From: Lonepinella koalarum
GTDB lineage: Bacteria; Pseudomonadota; Gammaproteobacteria; Enterobacterales; Pasteurellaceae
Direction: 5' to 3'
DNA length: 43,600 nt
Assembly (NCBI GenBank): GCA_030525745.1
Contig: JAUNED010000016.1
Location: 1 to 43,600, forward strand
In this document: one piece after another, positions 1 through 8,903 of the stretch
Layout of the letters: every line of letters begins with the position of its first letter
How positions within the stretch are numbered: position 1 is the stretch's first letter
Notes under the pieces: generated by a model
What the model was told of the DNA's origin: nothing
The model's input: only the letters and a program-made list of their open reading frames with translations
Database searches by the model: none
Translations under genes and position numbers: made by a program

Positions 1-412
1 TTTCACGACCACGGAAACGTACGGTAATTTTCACTTTATCGCCATCTTCCAAGAAGCGAATAATACTGCGCATTTTTACATTATAGTCGCCATCATCTGT
101 ACCCGGACGGAATTTGATCTCTTTAACTTGGACGACTTTCTGTTTTTTCTTCTGTTCTTTGGCGGCTTTTTCTTTTTCGTAGATGAACTTACCATAGTTC
201 ATAATACGGCAAACCGGAGGTTCGGCATTTGGGCTGATTTCCACTAAATCCAATTCTGCTTCATCTGCTCTTGCTTGAGCTTCTTGAATAGATACAATCC
301 CTACTTGTTCGCCGTTTTCATCAGTTAAACGAACTTCTTTTACGCCACGAATTTCATCATTAAGACGATGTGCACGATTTGTCTGAACACGTTTTACAGG
401 TTTAATAGCCAT
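1..412 (-). CDS. infC: Translation initiation factor IF-3 (C-terminus cut by window edge)
   Basis: IF-3 binds the 30S subunit, keeps subunits apart and checks the initiator tRNA-start codon pair. The minus strand reads [16 protein letters not shown] at the N-terminus, then [15 protein letters not shown] and [20 protein letters not shown], all hallmark IF-3 stretches, and runs off the window at VRFRGRE, about residue 135 of the roughly 180 expected. Two starts are possible. ATG is at 412-410, only 3 nt from the GAGG Shine-Dalgarno (419-416). ATT is at 406-404, 9 nt from it, and aligns with the known AUU start of E. coli infC (I/M-K-x-x-KRVQ). I give the ATG as the outer limit but think ATT is the more likely real start. 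No thrS lies upstream, unlike in E. coli. rpmI and rplT would be expected beyond the window edge. Confidence 0.95.
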   Translation of the reverse strand, partial: MAIKPVKRVQTNRAHRLNDEIRGVKEVRLTDENGEQVGIVSIQEAQARADEAELDLVEISPNAEPPVCRIMNYGKFIYEKEKAAKEQKKKQKVVQVKEIKFRPGTDDGDYNVKMRSIIRFLEDGDKVKITVRFRGRE

Positions 413-499
413 ATTCCTCTTGTTGGTTTAGTTTTATCATCCCTTACAAAAATATTATTTCTTTGGGGCTTTTCGTCATTTAGACAGAAAATGCTAGGC

Positions 500-528
500 A
501 TAGTAAAGGATAATTAAGGATTATGCAA
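500..528 (-). promoter_or_regulatory. Probable sigma-70 promoter of infC
   Basis: On the minus strand a -35 TTGCAT (528-523) is followed after exactly 17 bp by a -10 TACTAT (505-500). Transcription would start near 493, giving an untranslated leader of about 80-90 nt before infC. A small inverted repeat, CAAGT-ttttc-ACTTG (526-540), overlaps the -35. No other gene is visible in 413-645. Confidence 0.6.
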
Positions 529-645
529 GTTTTTCACTTGTTATTTATATATCACATGCTGCAGCTGATAAACTTTATTTATTCTTTTGTTTAAGCTTTT
601 TTGTGTTGTCCAAACAAAAGCATATACTTATTATCTACATAAATA

Positions 646-673
646 AAATGGATGGTAACAAAACCATCCATTT
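646..673 (-). terminator. Rho-independent terminator of the BASS-family carrier gene
   Basis: The 10-bp inverted repeat AAATGGATGG / CCATCCATTT (646-655, 664-673; 8-nt loop) lies just after the stop codon of the gene at 679-1632. On the minus strand it is followed by TTTATTTATG, a weak T-tract. Confidence 0.75.
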
Positions 674-678
674 AGATA

Positions 679-1632
679 TTATTTAGCTTGATTATCGCTT
701 TCGTTACCATTTTTCATATTAGAGAACAAGTTTGCAACAATTGGGCCGGAGACATTGTGCCAAAAGCTGAAAATAGCGCTAGGTACGGCAGCAATCGGAT
801 TAAAATGTGCAGCGGCTAAAGCGGCACCAAGCCCTGAATTCTGCATACCGACTTCAATAGATACAGCTTTACTGTCAAAGTTATTTAAACGTAATGCTTT
901 AGCTGCCAAGAAGCCTATCAGATAACCTAAACAGTTGTGTAAAACAACAACAGCAAAAATTAATAAACCGGACTCAACAATTTTGTCTTTACTTACAGCA
1001 ACTACAGCAGATAGGATAAGCACAATAGAGATCACAGAAACCAATGGCATTACTTGGCTGATTTCACCGATGCGTTTTTTGAATAATGCACGTACAATTA
1101 AACCCAATAAAATTGGAAATAATACCATTTGCAATACGGACATAAACATAGCAGAAGCATTAATTTCAAGCCATTGGCTGGCTAATACATAGAAAATGGC
1201 CGGAGTTAGAATCGGTGCCAGTAATGTTGAAATTGTTGTACAAGCCACAGAAAGTGCTGTATTGCCACGAGCTAAATAGGTCATGACATTAGAAGATGTA
1301 CCGCCGGGGCAAGAGCCGACTAAAATAACACCGATAGCTAAGTCCGGAGGTAAATCAAAGCCTTTTGCTAAGGCAAAAGCAATCGCCGGCATAACCACAA
1401 ATTGAGCTACAACACCAACGATAACCGATTTAGGTCGTTTGAAAACTTCACCAAAATCATTGAAGGTCAGCGTAATCCCCATACCAAACATCACAATGCC
1501 AAGTAAATAAGTGATGTAATGGCGAAATCCACTAAAATAAGCGGGAAATTGAAACGCCAAGAAGGCAAAAAGTAATACCCAAAAGGCAAAAGTTTTGCCA
1601 AAAAATTGGCTGATTTTTACTAAAATTTGCAT
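679..1632 (-). CDS. Bile acid:sodium symporter (BASS) family transporter
   Basis: Predicted inner-membrane carrier of 317 residues with about nine or ten hydrophobic segments. It contains [19 protein letters not shown] in the middle and [13 protein letters not shown] near the C-terminus, both typical of the BASS family (Pfam SBF), whose members move bile acids, pantoate, pyruvate or other organic anions with Na+. The substrate cannot be read from sequence. A longer frame reaches 1737, but the start at 1632 has AAGGA 6 nt upstream and begins directly before the first membrane segment ([12 protein letters not shown]), so I chose it. The gene is divergent from dsbD and ends in its own terminator, so it is probably monocistronic. 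Confidence 0.88.
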   Translation of the reverse strand: MQILVKISQFFGKTFAFWVLLFAFLAFQFPAYFSGFRHYITYLLGIVMFGMGITLTFNDFGEVFKRPKSVIVGVVAQFVVMPAIAFALAKGFDLPPDLAIGVILVGSCPGGTSSNVMTYLARGNTALSVACTTISTLLAPILTPAIFYVLASQWLEINASAMFMSVLQMVLFPILLGLIVRALFKKRIGEISQVMPLVSVISIVLILSAVVAVSKDKIVESGLLIFAVVVLHNCLGYLIGFLAAKALRLNNFDSKAVSIEVGMQNSGLGAALAAAHFNPIAAVPSAIFSFWHNVSGPIVANLFSNMKNGNESDNQAK

Positions 1633-1876
1633 AAAAATTCCTTTTTTAGGTGAAAATGCTGTTAAGTTCTGTTGATATTTCCAATAAACCGGCGACGTTG
1701 GCTGTTTTTTTGTCACAACGAGGCAAAAAATACGCAACGTTCCCTAGTATATGTTGATAATTAATCAAATTTACTGAAAAAGATTCCAAAAATAACACAA
1801 TTTTTTTACATAAAACAGAGGCTAATGGAATTTTATGTTAAACTTGTCTTTATTACTTTAATTAACTGATAATCAA

Positions 1877-3610
1877 ATGATGAAAAAATTCTTTTTATTT
1901 TTAACTTTAATTTTGACCTCGATTTGGACACAAGCAGGCTTATTCGATCAAAAGAATACCTTTTTAAAAGCCGATGATGCCTTTCAATTTTCTGCAGAGG
2001 CACAAGGAAAGGAGCTAACCTTGTTCTGGCAGATTGCTGACGGTTATTATTTATACAAAAAAGAAATCAACATTCAGACAGAAAATGCTGTCTTGGGTGA
2101 ATTGCAATTTCCACAGCCAGAAAATTATGAAGATGAATTTTTCGGTAAAGTGGAGATTTTTCGAGAACAATTGAAACTAACAATACCTTTATTAGAAACG
2201 ACAAAATCTACACGTTTAACGGTAATCTATCAAGGTTGCACCAAAGGCTTTTGTTATCCGCCAGAAGAAAAAATTGTTGATTTATCTCTATTACAGAATA
2301 CAAAAAGTAATATGGCCAATACCATAGAAAATCAGGTGGATTTACAACAAAAAACTGAACCAACACCGACCGCACTTTCTATGCACAAATCCGAGCAAAA
2401 TGAACTGGCCGATAGTCTTTTTCGTTCAAAATATGCCGTATTTTGGTTTTTCTTATTAGGTCTTGGCCTTGCCTTTACACCCTGTGTATTACCCATGCTG
2501 CCGCTGTTATCTGCCATTGTGATTGGTCAGGGAGAGCGACCTAATACAGCGCGAGCCTTTGCATTGAGTATTGTTTATGTGCAAGGCATGGCCTTGACTT
2601 ATACATTACTCGGTTTGATTGTTGCAGCCATAGGTTTGCCTTTTCAAGTAGCATTACAAAGCCCTATTGTATTGATCACGCTGTCTATTTTATTTATTTT
2701 TCTTTCACTTTCGATGTTTGGGGTATTTACACTGCAACTGCCGACAAGCCTACAAACGAAACTGACTCAAATCAGTCAACAACAAAAATCTGGGGCATAC
2801 GGTGGTGTATTTGTTATGGGGATGTTGGCCGGTTTAGTGGCCTCACCTTGCACATCAGCCCCATTATCAGGCGCTTTGCTCTATGTCGCACAAAGTGGGG
2901 ATTTGTTTATTGGTGGTGTAACACTTTATTTACTTGCATTGGGTATGGGTACCCCCTTAATTTTAATTACCGTATTTGGTAATAAAATCCTGCCAAAATC
3001 TGGAGAATGGATGAATGTAGTTAAGGAACTTTTTGGTTTTATCTTGCTGTTGTTACCCGTATTTTTGTTGGAGCGAGTATTTAGCACATGGGCTATAGCA
3101 CTTTGGGGTGTTTGGGCTATTTTATTTCTCTGTTGGTTGGCAAATAAGCGCTATTGGCTTGGCGTTATAGTGGCATTAAGTTCATTTTTTGCAATACAAC
3201 AAGTTGATTTACCGTTTTTGTCAAAAAGTGCGGTACAAAAACAAGCTGATTTTCAACCGCACTTTGTGAAAGTTCAAAGTTATGATGAATTACAACATGC
3301 CTTAAACAACAATCCTAAAAAATTAGCCATGTTAGATTTATACGCTGACTGGTGTGTGGCTTGTAAAGAATTCGAAAAATATACCTTTAGCGATCCCAAA
3401 GTACAACAAGCTTTTGAAAATATTCTTCTATTACAAGTAGATATGACTAAAAACAGTCCGAAAAATACAGAATTAATGAAAAAACTTGATATATTGGGCT
3501 TACCGACAATTCTGTTTTTTGATCAAAAAGGGCAAGAAATTACCAACGCAAGAGTAACAGGATTTATGCCAGCAGAGACTTTTTTAAATTGGATCCAACA
3601 ATATTATTAA
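1877..3610 (+). CDS. dsbD: Thiol:disulfide interchange protein DsbD
   Basis: DsbD carries electrons from cytoplasmic thioredoxin across the inner membrane to periplasmic partners such as DsbC and DsbG. All three redox modules are present. A signal peptide (about 1-20, ending WTQA-G) precedes the periplasmic alpha domain with Cys121/Cys126 (GCTKGFCYPPE). The membrane domain (about 185-440) has Cys203 (FTPCVLPMLPLL) and Cys325 (ASPCTSAPL). The C-terminal thioredoxin-like domain has Cys493/Cys496 (DWCVACKEF). The 577 residues match the family size (E. coli 565). There is no clear Shine-Dalgarno, and ATG at 1877 and 1880 are equivalent. Two USS copies in opposite orientation (3226-3234, 3256-3264) lie in the linker between the membrane and thioredoxin domains. 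Confidence 0.97.
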   Translation: MMKKFFLFLTLILTSIWTQAGLFDQKNTFLKADDAFQFSAEAQGKELTLFWQIADGYYLYKKEINIQTENAVLGELQFPQPENYEDEFFGKVEIFREQLKLTIPLLETTKSTRLTVIYQGCTKGFCYPPEEKIVDLSLLQNTKSNMANTIENQVDLQQKTEPTPTALSMHKSEQNELADSLFRSKYAVFWFFLLGLGLAFTPCVLPMLPLLSAIVIGQGERPNTARAFALSIVYVQGMALTYTLLGLIVAAIGLPFQVALQSPIVLITLSILFIFLSLSMFGVFTLQLPTSLQTKLTQISQQQKSGAYGGVFVMGMLAGLVASPCTSAPLSGALLYVAQSGDLFIGGVTLYLLALGMGTPLILITVFGNKILPKSGEWMNVVKELFGFILLLLPVFLLERVFSTWAIALWGVWAILFLCWLANKRYWLGVIVALSSFFAIQQVDLPFLSKSAVQKQADFQPHFVKVQSYDELQHALNNNPKKLAMLDLYADWCVACKEFEKYTFSDPKVQQAFENILLLQVDMTKNSPKNTELMKKLDILGLPTILFFDQKGQEITNARVTGFMPAETFLNWIQQYY

Positions 3611-3670
3611 TAGATAGTTAAAAATCTTTTTCAAGATTACATACTTTATTTCTTAATAGATAAAGATTAG

Positions 3671-3699
3671 AATGCACGCCTCGCACAATGTCGTGCATT
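3671..3699 (+). terminator. Terminator after dsbD
   Basis: AATGCACG (3671-3678) pairs with CGTGCATT (3692-3699) around a 13-nt loop and is followed by TTTATTTT. It lies between dsbD and the DoxX gene, so the two are probably separate transcription units. Confidence 0.65.
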
Positions 3700-3723
3700 T
3701 TTATTTTAATTTAGGAACACTTT

Positions 3724-4125
3724 ATGAATTCGTTAAACAAATATTCTCCCTATGCTTTAGCTTTATTACGCATTTTAGCAGCTTATATGTTTTTACTTCA
3801 TGGTACCGCTAAATTCTTTGAATTTCCGGTTTCGATGACAGGTGGTAATGGTGCGGTCTCATTTATGTCATTATATGGTATCGGTGGAATTATGGAGATA
3901 ATCGGCGGAATTTTATTAATTCTAGGTCTATTTACACGTCCGGTTGCCTTTTTATTATCAGGCATGATGGCTTATGCTTATTTCTTTATTCATGTAAGTG
4001 GTAACAATATTTTATTACCTATGGTTAATAAAGGGGAAGCTGCGGCTTTGTTTTCCTTAGTTTTCTTCTACCTTTTTATCCAAGGTGCAGGAGCTTTCGC
4101 ATTGGATAATAAAGTTTCCAAGTAA
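3724..4125 (+). CDS. DoxX family membrane protein
   Basis: Small 133-residue inner-membrane protein with four hydrophobic segments (about 10-30, 48-70, 74-93, 103-125). The N-terminal ALALLRILAAYMFLLHG, followed by KFFEFP, and the later GGIMEIIGGILLILGLFTRP are typical of DoxX/SURF4-like proteins. The family is named after a subunit of an archaeal quinol oxidase, but most bacterial members have no demonstrated reaction. AGGA lies 7 nt before the ATG. It sits alone between two terminators next to dsbD, so a redox link is possible but not shown. Confidence 0.85.
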   Translation: MNSLNKYSPYALALLRILAAYMFLLHGTAKFFEFPVSMTGGNGAVSFMSLYGIGGIMEIIGGILLILGLFTRPVAFLLSGMMAYAYFFIHVSGNNILLPMVNKGEAAALFSLVFFYLFIQGAGAFALDNKVSK

Positions 4126-4151
4126 TTGAGTAAAAAATAAATTTATAACAT

Positions 4152-4195
4152 ATCTGTGCCTTAACTTTTCGCAAACATTAAGGCACAGATTTTTT
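4152..4195 (+). terminator. Strong terminator after the DoxX gene
   Basis: A 13-bp perfect stem ATCTGTGCCTTAA / TTAAGGCACAGAT (4152-4164, 4178-4190) with a 13-nt loop is followed by TTTTT. It lies between the convergent DoxX and hldE genes and may also stop hldE transcription, though its T-tract faces the plus strand. Confidence 0.88.
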
Positions 4196-4216
4196 ATCCT
4201 TTAATTTTTACTGCGT

Positions 4217-5647
4217 TTATGTTGTTAATGCTTGAATTTTCCTAATCACATTACTTGTTGAGCAACCATCCTCAAAATTCAAGACTTTGACATCACCGCC
4301 GTTATCCCAAACTTCTTTTGAACCAGCAATGTCTTCCGGTTTATAATCGCCCCCTTTAACCAATAAATCAGGTAAAATTTCTGCAATTAAACGTTGTGGA
4401 GTGTCTTCTTCAAAAGCAACCAACCAATCTACAGAAGATAAACCTGCAAGCACAGCCATTCGACTATCAAGCTCATTAATTGGGCGACTTTCACCTTTTA
4501 GGCGCTTAACCGAAGCGTCAGAATTAACTGCAACAATTAAACGATCACCTAGTTTACGGGCATTTTCTAAATAAGATACATGGCCTGGGTGGAGAATATC
4601 AAAACAACCATTGGTCATAACGACTTTTTCTCCTCGGGATTTGGCTAATTTAACAGCTGTTTTTAATTCATCTTCTGTCATTATGCCGAAACCTGTGGAG
4701 GTGCGTCCATGAATAGCATTTTCCAACTCTACGGTAGACACAGTAGAAGTACCAAGTTTACCGACTACAATACCGGCTGCAACATTAGATAAATAACAGG
4801 CTTCTTCAAAAGAGCGCCCATCAGCCAATGCTGTAGCAAGTACACTGATCACCGTATCACCTGCACCGGTCACATCAAATACTTCTTTGGCTTCTGTCGG
4901 CAAATGAAACGCCGGTAGATTAGGGCGAAGTAACGTCATACCTTTTTCTGAGCGAGTCACTAAAAGTGCGGTTAAATTAAAGTCTGAAATGAGTTTCAGT
5001 CCTTTTTCTATAATCTCTTCTTCGGTATTACATTGCCCCACCACTGCTTCAAATTCCGACATATTCGGTGTTAATAAGGTTGCACCACGATAACGTTCAA
5101 AATCAGTACCTTTTGGATCAATCAATACCGGCACATTGGCATTTCGGGCAATTTGGATCATGTCTTGTACTTGATTTAATGTCCCTTTTCCATAATCTGA
5201 TAAAATCAATGCACCAACATTTTTGATAGCATCTTCCAACTTAGACAGTAATTCATTACTATTGATTTGATAAAAATCTTCTTCAAAATCAAGGCGCAAT
5301 AATTGTTGATGGCGAGATAATATACGTAATTTCGTAATTGTTGGGTGAGAATTGAGTTTGACAAAATTACATTCAATTTTTTGTGTTTCCAGCAAGTTGA
5401 TGAGACTTTCACCTGCTTCATCATTCCCGACTAATCCTAATAATTGCACGGGTACATTAAGTGATGCGATATTCATTGCAACGTTTGCTGCACCACCTGC
5501 ACGTTCTTCATTTTGTTGAACTCGAACCACAGGTACAGGTGCTTCAGGAGAAATACGATTTGTTGCACCGAACCAATAGCGATCCAACATAACATCCCCA
5601 AGGACCAAGACTTTAGCCTGATTAAATTGAGCAGAATATTGAGCCAT
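4217..5647 (-). CDS. hldE: Bifunctional D-glycero-beta-D-manno-heptose-7-phosphate kinase / heptose-1-phosphate adenylyltransferase
   Basis: Cytoplasmic enzyme making ADP-heptose for the lipopolysaccharide inner core: it phosphorylates heptose 7-phosphate at C1 and later adenylates heptose 1-phosphate. The N-terminal ribokinase-like domain (1-310) has GGAAN (51-55) and the GAGD catalytic motif (261-264, in DVTGAGDTV). The C-terminal nucleotidyltransferase domain (about 335-476) has [12 protein letters not shown] with the HPGH signature at 353-356. The 476 residues match the E. coli fusion protein (477). AAGGAAAG lies upstream of the ATG. The gene is divergent from lpxL/htrB, an arrangement I recall from H. 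influenzae, so two lipooligosaccharide genes share a 140-bp promoter region. One USS (4964-4972) lies inside the gene. Confidence 0.97.
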   Translation of the reverse strand: MAQYSAQFNQAKVLVLGDVMLDRYWFGATNRISPEAPVPVVRVQQNEERAGGAANVAMNIASLNVPVQLLGLVGNDEAGESLINLLETQKIECNFVKLNSHPTITKLRILSRHQQLLRLDFEEDFYQINSNELLSKLEDAIKNVGALILSDYGKGTLNQVQDMIQIARNANVPVLIDPKGTDFERYRGATLLTPNMSEFEAVVGQCNTEEEIIEKGLKLISDFNLTALLVTRSEKGMTLLRPNLPAFHLPTEAKEVFDVTGAGDTVISVLATALADGRSFEEACYLSNVAAGIVVGKLGTSTVSTVELENAIHGRTSTGFGIMTEDELKTAVKLAKSRGEKVVMTNGCFDILHPGHVSYLENARKLGDRLIVAVNSDASVKRLKGESRPINELDSRMAVLAGLSSVDWLVAFEEDTPQRLIAEILPDLLVKGGDYKPEDIAGSKEVWDNGGDVKVLNFEDGCSTSNVIRKIQALTT

Positions 5648-5787
5648 TTTTTCTTTCCTTTTATTACAAGAAATACATATATTGCTGATTTTACCATAGC
5701 AGAGATCGGATTTGCTTAAAATTTCAGGAAAATTCCGCTACACTACGCCCTGATTTTTCAAAATTTTGTAAGAAGTCATATATTTTT

Positions 5788-6723
5788 ATGTCAAAAAATT
5801 ATTTACCTAGATTTCAACCTGCATTTCTTGCTCCGAAATATTGGGGATTTTGGCTCGGCCTTGGCTTATTTTGGCTTATTTTATGTCTGCCATACCCGGT
5901 TTTATGTAAAATCGGTCAAGGTTTAGGCAAGCTATTCAGCAAATTAAGTATAGGAAAAAAACGGACTAAAATCATTCGCCGCAATCTTGAACTCTGTTTT
6001 CCGCATTATTCCGAAGAAAAGCGTGAGCAAATTTTGCAGGACAATTTACACTCTATAGGAATGGCAATTATCGAAACGGGGATGGCTTGGTTTTGGTCTG
6101 ATAAACGTATTTTAAAATGGTCAAAAACAGAAGGGATTGAACATTTGAAAGATAATGCCAAAGATGGCATTATCTTAGTGGGAGTGCATTTTTTAACCTT
6201 GGAGTTAGGTGCAAGGATAGTGGGCTTACATTCTCCCGGTATTGGCGTCTATCGTCCGAATAATAACCCACTGATGGATTGGCTCCAAACTTGGGGACGC
6301 TTGCGTTCTAATAAAACAATGATCGATCGTAAAGATCTCCGGAGTATGATTAAAGCTTTGCGACAAGGAGAAATTATTTGGTATGCCCCTGACCATGACT
6401 ATGGCCGTCAAAGTGGCGTATTTGTGCCGTTTTTTGCTGTGCAAGATGCCGCAACTACCACAGGATCTTATTATTTACTTAAATCCTCTTCTAATAGCAA
6501 AGTGATTCCTTTTTCCCCTTTGAGAAATGGAGATGGATCAGGATATACTGTGACAATTTCTCCTCCCGTTGATTTCAACGATTTAGACGATGAAACAAGC
6601 ATTGCTACCCGCATGAACCAAGTTGTTGAAAAAGAAATTATGAAAGGAGTTGCGCAATATATGTGGTTACATCGCCGTTTTAAAACCGAGAAAGATGGCG
6701 ATGATGGTAAAAAATACCGTTAA
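5788..6723 (+). CDS. lpxL: Lipid A biosynthesis lauroyl/myristoyl acyltransferase (LpxL/HtrB)
   Basis: Inner-membrane acyltransferase adding a secondary acyl chain to Kdo2-lipid IVA from acyl-ACP. One N-terminal membrane anchor (about 20-38) is followed by the catalytic H-X4-E motif, His134 to Glu139 in VGVHFLTLEL, and by the family stretches GIGVYRPNNNPL, RLRSNK and WYAPDHDYG. It resembles E. coli LpxL more than LpxM throughout and has nearly the same length (311 against 306). H. influenzae calls this gene htrB. It is divergent from hldE. No Shine-Dalgarno stronger than AAGAAG is visible upstream. Confidence 0.95.
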   Translation: MSKNYLPRFQPAFLAPKYWGFWLGLGLFWLILCLPYPVLCKIGQGLGKLFSKLSIGKKRTKIIRRNLELCFPHYSEEKREQILQDNLHSIGMAIIETGMAWFWSDKRILKWSKTEGIEHLKDNAKDGIILVGVHFLTLELGARIVGLHSPGIGVYRPNNNPLMDWLQTWGRLRSNKTMIDRKDLRSMIKALRQGEIIWYAPDHDYGRQSGVFVPFFAVQDAATTTGSYYLLKSSSNSKVIPFSPLRNGDGSGYTVTISPPVDFNDLDDETSIATRMNQVVEKEIMKGVAQYMWLHRRFKTEKDGDDGKKYR

Positions 6724-6879
6724 AAATCATAACAAACTGAAGATACTTTAAATTATGTTCAGGCCTAAAGTGCGGTCAATTTTAGCCAAGTTTTCACAAA
6801 TCAATAAAATAGATGAGTTTTAAGCAAAAATATGGTAAAAATAACCCCTATTTTTTTATTTAATTTATAGGAAACAAAT

Positions 6880-7707
6880 ATGTCAAACTTACAAAACATT
6901 ATTGAATCCGCCTTTGAGCGACGCGCAGAAATCACCCCAAAAACCGTAGATGCCCAAACGCGTGAAGCCATTGAACAAGTGATTACCGGCTTAGATAAGG
7001 GGTCATTACGTGTTGCAGAAAAAATTGACGGTGAATGGGTTGTCAATCAATGGGTAAAAAAAGCCGTACTGTTGTCATTCCGTATCCATGATAATCAAGT
7101 CATTGACGGTGCAGAAACTAAATATTATGACAAAGTGCCGACTAAATATGGCCAGTATAATGAGGAAGATTTTAAAGCTGATGGTATTCGTGCAGTACCC
7201 GGTGCAGTAGTGCGTAAAGGTTCCCACATTGAAAAAAATGTGGTCTTAATGCCCTCATTTGTGAATATTGGTGCCTATGTAGGCGAAGGTACCATGGTAG
7301 ATACTTGGGTAACTGTCGGCTCCTGCGCACAAATTGGTAAGAATGTACATTTATCCGGTGGTGTAGGTATTGGTGGTGTATTAGAGCCATTACAAGCAAA
7401 CCCAACAATTATCGGTGACAACTGTTTCGTTGGCGCACGTTCCGAAATTGTGGAAGGAGTTATTGTAGAAGACGGCTGTGTCATCTCTATGGGAGTATTT
7501 ATCGGTCAATCCACTAAAATTTATGACCGTGAAACCGGTGAAATTCACTACGGACGTGTGCCGGCGGGTTCTGTTGTAGTTTCTGGCAGCCTTCCGTCAA
7601 AATGTGGTAAATATAATCTTTACTGTGCCGTTATTGTGAAAAAAGTCGATGCCAAAACCTTAGGTAAAGTTGGCATTAACGAATTATTACGTTCAATTGA
7701 AGAATAA
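6880..7707 (+). CDS. dapD: 2,3,4,5-tetrahydropyridine-2,6-dicarboxylate N-succinyltransferase
   Basis: DapD transfers succinyl from succinyl-CoA to tetrahydrodipicolinate in the succinylase route to meso-diaminopimelate and lysine. The 275 residues match E. coli (274). The centre (about 105-230) is a left-handed beta-helix of hexapeptide repeats, seen as [40 protein letters not shown] and later [31 protein letters not shown] precedes the ATG. A USS (6768-6776) lies in the 156-bp gap after lpxL. A strong terminator follows, so the gene is probably monocistronic. Confidence 0.97.
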   Translation: MSNLQNIIESAFERRAEITPKTVDAQTREAIEQVITGLDKGSLRVAEKIDGEWVVNQWVKKAVLLSFRIHDNQVIDGAETKYYDKVPTKYGQYNEEDFKADGIRAVPGAVVRKGSHIEKNVVLMPSFVNIGAYVGEGTMVDTWVTVGSCAQIGKNVHLSGGVGIGGVLEPLQANPTIIGDNCFVGARSEIVEGVIVEDGCVISMGVFIGQSTKIYDRETGEIHYGRVPAGSVVVSGSLPSKCGKYNLYCAVIVKKVDAKTLGKVGINELLRSIEE

Positions 7708-7721
7708 AGCCAATAGCAATC

Positions 7722-7759
7722 AGAAAATCCTAACTTTCATCAGTTAGGATTTTCTTTTT
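7722..7759 (+). terminator. Terminator after dapD
   Basis: A 14-bp perfect stem AGAAAATCCTAACT / AGTTAGGATTTTCT (7722-7735, 7742-7755) with a 6-nt loop is followed by TTTT. Confidence 0.9.
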
Positions 7760-7777
7760 GAATTTAGGAGAAAAATA

Positions 7778-8056
7778 ATGCTTTGTGCTATTTATAAAAG
7801 CCACAAAAAAGAGGGAATGTATTTATATATTGCTCAGCGTGATAACTTTACTCAAGTACCTGAAACTTTAATGACATCCTTTGGCAAACCAATTTTTGTT
7901 ATGTTATTTAATTTAAAGGGCCAAAAACAGCTTATTCATACCTCAAATAACGAAGTATTGGAAAAAATTCAACAGCAGGGATTTTATTTACAAATGCCAA
8001 AACAGGAAGAAAATTTATACCAGAAATTCAAAAAAGAGCTCTCTCCTCAAAGTTGA
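7778..8056 (+). CDS. YcgL domain protein
   Basis: Small 92-residue soluble protein of the YcgL family. It begins [18 protein letters not shown], close to E. coli YcgL, and continues with [12 protein letters not shown] and GFYLQMP, the conserved patches of that family. The biochemical role of YcgL is not established; structures show a small alpha/beta fold. AGGAG lies 7 nt before the ATG. The gene stands alone between a strong terminator (7722-7759) and a weak one (8146-8178). Confidence 0.88.
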   Translation: MLCAIYKSHKKEGMYLYIAQRDNFTQVPETLMTSFGKPIFVMLFNLKGQKQLIHTSNNEVLEKIQQQGFYLQMPKQEENLYQKFKKELSPQS

Positions 8057-8145
8057 TAAAAAGATCGGAGGAAAGCTTTGGTACATCATGAGGAATAGAA
8101 TAAAAAATTTCTCTTTTATATGCTTATCCTATATTCTTTCAATAA

Positions 8146-8178
8146 AAAAGGGTATAAAATCAACCCTTTTATTTTTTA
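8146..8178 (+). terminator. Weak terminator between ycgL-family gene and the YqjK-like gene
   Basis: AAAAGGGT (8146-8153) pairs with ACCCTTTT (8163-8170) around a 9-nt loop and is followed by ATTTTTTAAT. It lies between convergent genes and could serve both strands. Confidence 0.5.
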
Positions 8179-8186
8179 ATATAATC

Positions 8187-8462
8187 TTATTTTTTAGAAT
8201 CTTTATCTAATAGTAATACCATTAGTAATCCTAATCCTGACCACAATAAATTTCTTGTTGTGAATAATTTACTACTCAGCAATGACATAGCTAAAGAACG
8301 TACTATTGGTTGTTCTAATGAACTTGAAACTAATGATAATATATTATTTACATTAGTAGAATTTCCCTTTTTTATAGGAGAGTTTAAAGCCTCCAATCTC
8401 ATTCTAAGAGCTTCACCTTTCATTATTAATAATTCTTTTTCTTCATCTAATTGTGATTTCAT
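8187..8462 (-). CDS. YqjK-like small membrane-associated protein
   Basis: A 91-residue protein with a charged, probably helical N-terminus (MKSQLDEEKELLIMKGEALRM, about 1-25) and one hydrophobic C-terminal segment (about 72-86, WSGLGLLMVLLL) followed by KDSKK. I do not recognise it with certainty. Its size, layout and position after a YqjE-family gene suggest the YqjK-like family, whose function is unknown. Its ATG overlaps the TGA of the gene before it (ATGA, 8462-8459), so translation is probably coupled. It is last in its cluster. Confidence 0.7.
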   Translation of the reverse strand: MKSQLDEEKELLIMKGEALRMRLEALNSPIKKGNSTNVNNILSLVSSSLEQPIVRSLAMSLLSSKLFTTRNLLWSGLGLLMVLLLDKDSKK

Positions 8463-8848
8463 CTATTATCCTCATCTTCTGATTTTTCTATGATTAATGC
8501 TTTCAATCCTAAAAAATCGCGTTTCATTTCAAATAATGTAGAAGATAAAAATCCTTGTTGTTTTTTTAAGGTATTAAATAAAACGCATAATAAGATTGCT
8601 ACGATAAAAATTGCACTACCAGTAATCGAAAAGAAAACAATAGACTTCATTTCAGGAGCAAGATAGCTATTTAAAGCAAATAAGAAACTAATAAAAGCAA
8701 CAAACAATAACAAAAAAGAAAGTAAAATACTAATTAATAATGTAATGAATAAATTCTTTTGTTGAATAAGTTCAATACGTGCGGTTTCTAATCGTACTTG
8801 CATTAATTCCAACACTGTTAAAAAAATATATTTAAATTTTTTAATCAC
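8459..8848 (-). CDS. YqjE family (phage-holin superfamily-like) membrane protein
   Basis: A 129-residue inner-membrane protein with two adjacent hydrophobic segments (about 33-55 and 68-90). The N-terminal ELMQVRLETARIELIQQK resembles the start of E. coli YqjE (EMVETRLRLAVVELEEEK). Function is unknown. The start is GTG (8848-8846), with AAAGGAG 10 nt upstream. A USS (8847-8855) overlaps the start codon and the bases before it. The next gene begins in an ATGA overlap. A terminator (8866-8897) separates this gene from the DUF883 gene, so its expression may depend on read-through or its own promoter. Confidence 0.82.
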   Translation of the reverse strand: MIKKFKYIFLTVLELMQVRLETARIELIQQKNLFITLLISILLSFLLLFVAFISFLFALNSYLAPEMKSIVFFSITGSAIFIVAILLCVLFNTLKKQQGFLSSTLFEMKRDFLGLKALIIEKSEDEDNR

Positions 8849-8865
8849 CGCACTTATACTCCTTT

Positions 8866-8897
8866 AAATAAAAAATATGACGGACAAACAGTCCGCC
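8866..8897 (-). terminator. Terminator between the DUF883 gene and the YqjE-family gene
   Basis: On the minus strand GGCGGAC (8897-8891) pairs, with one G-U, with GTCCGTC (8885-8879) around a 5-nt loop and is followed by ATATTTTTTATTT. It starts 6 nt after the DUF883 stop. Confidence 0.75.
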
Positions 8898-8903
8898 ATT
8901 TAA

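Noticed and set aside
1633-1737. N-terminal extension of the BASS carrier
   Set aside because: The inner ATG at 1632 has a good Shine-Dalgarno and the extension is not membrane-like or family-like.
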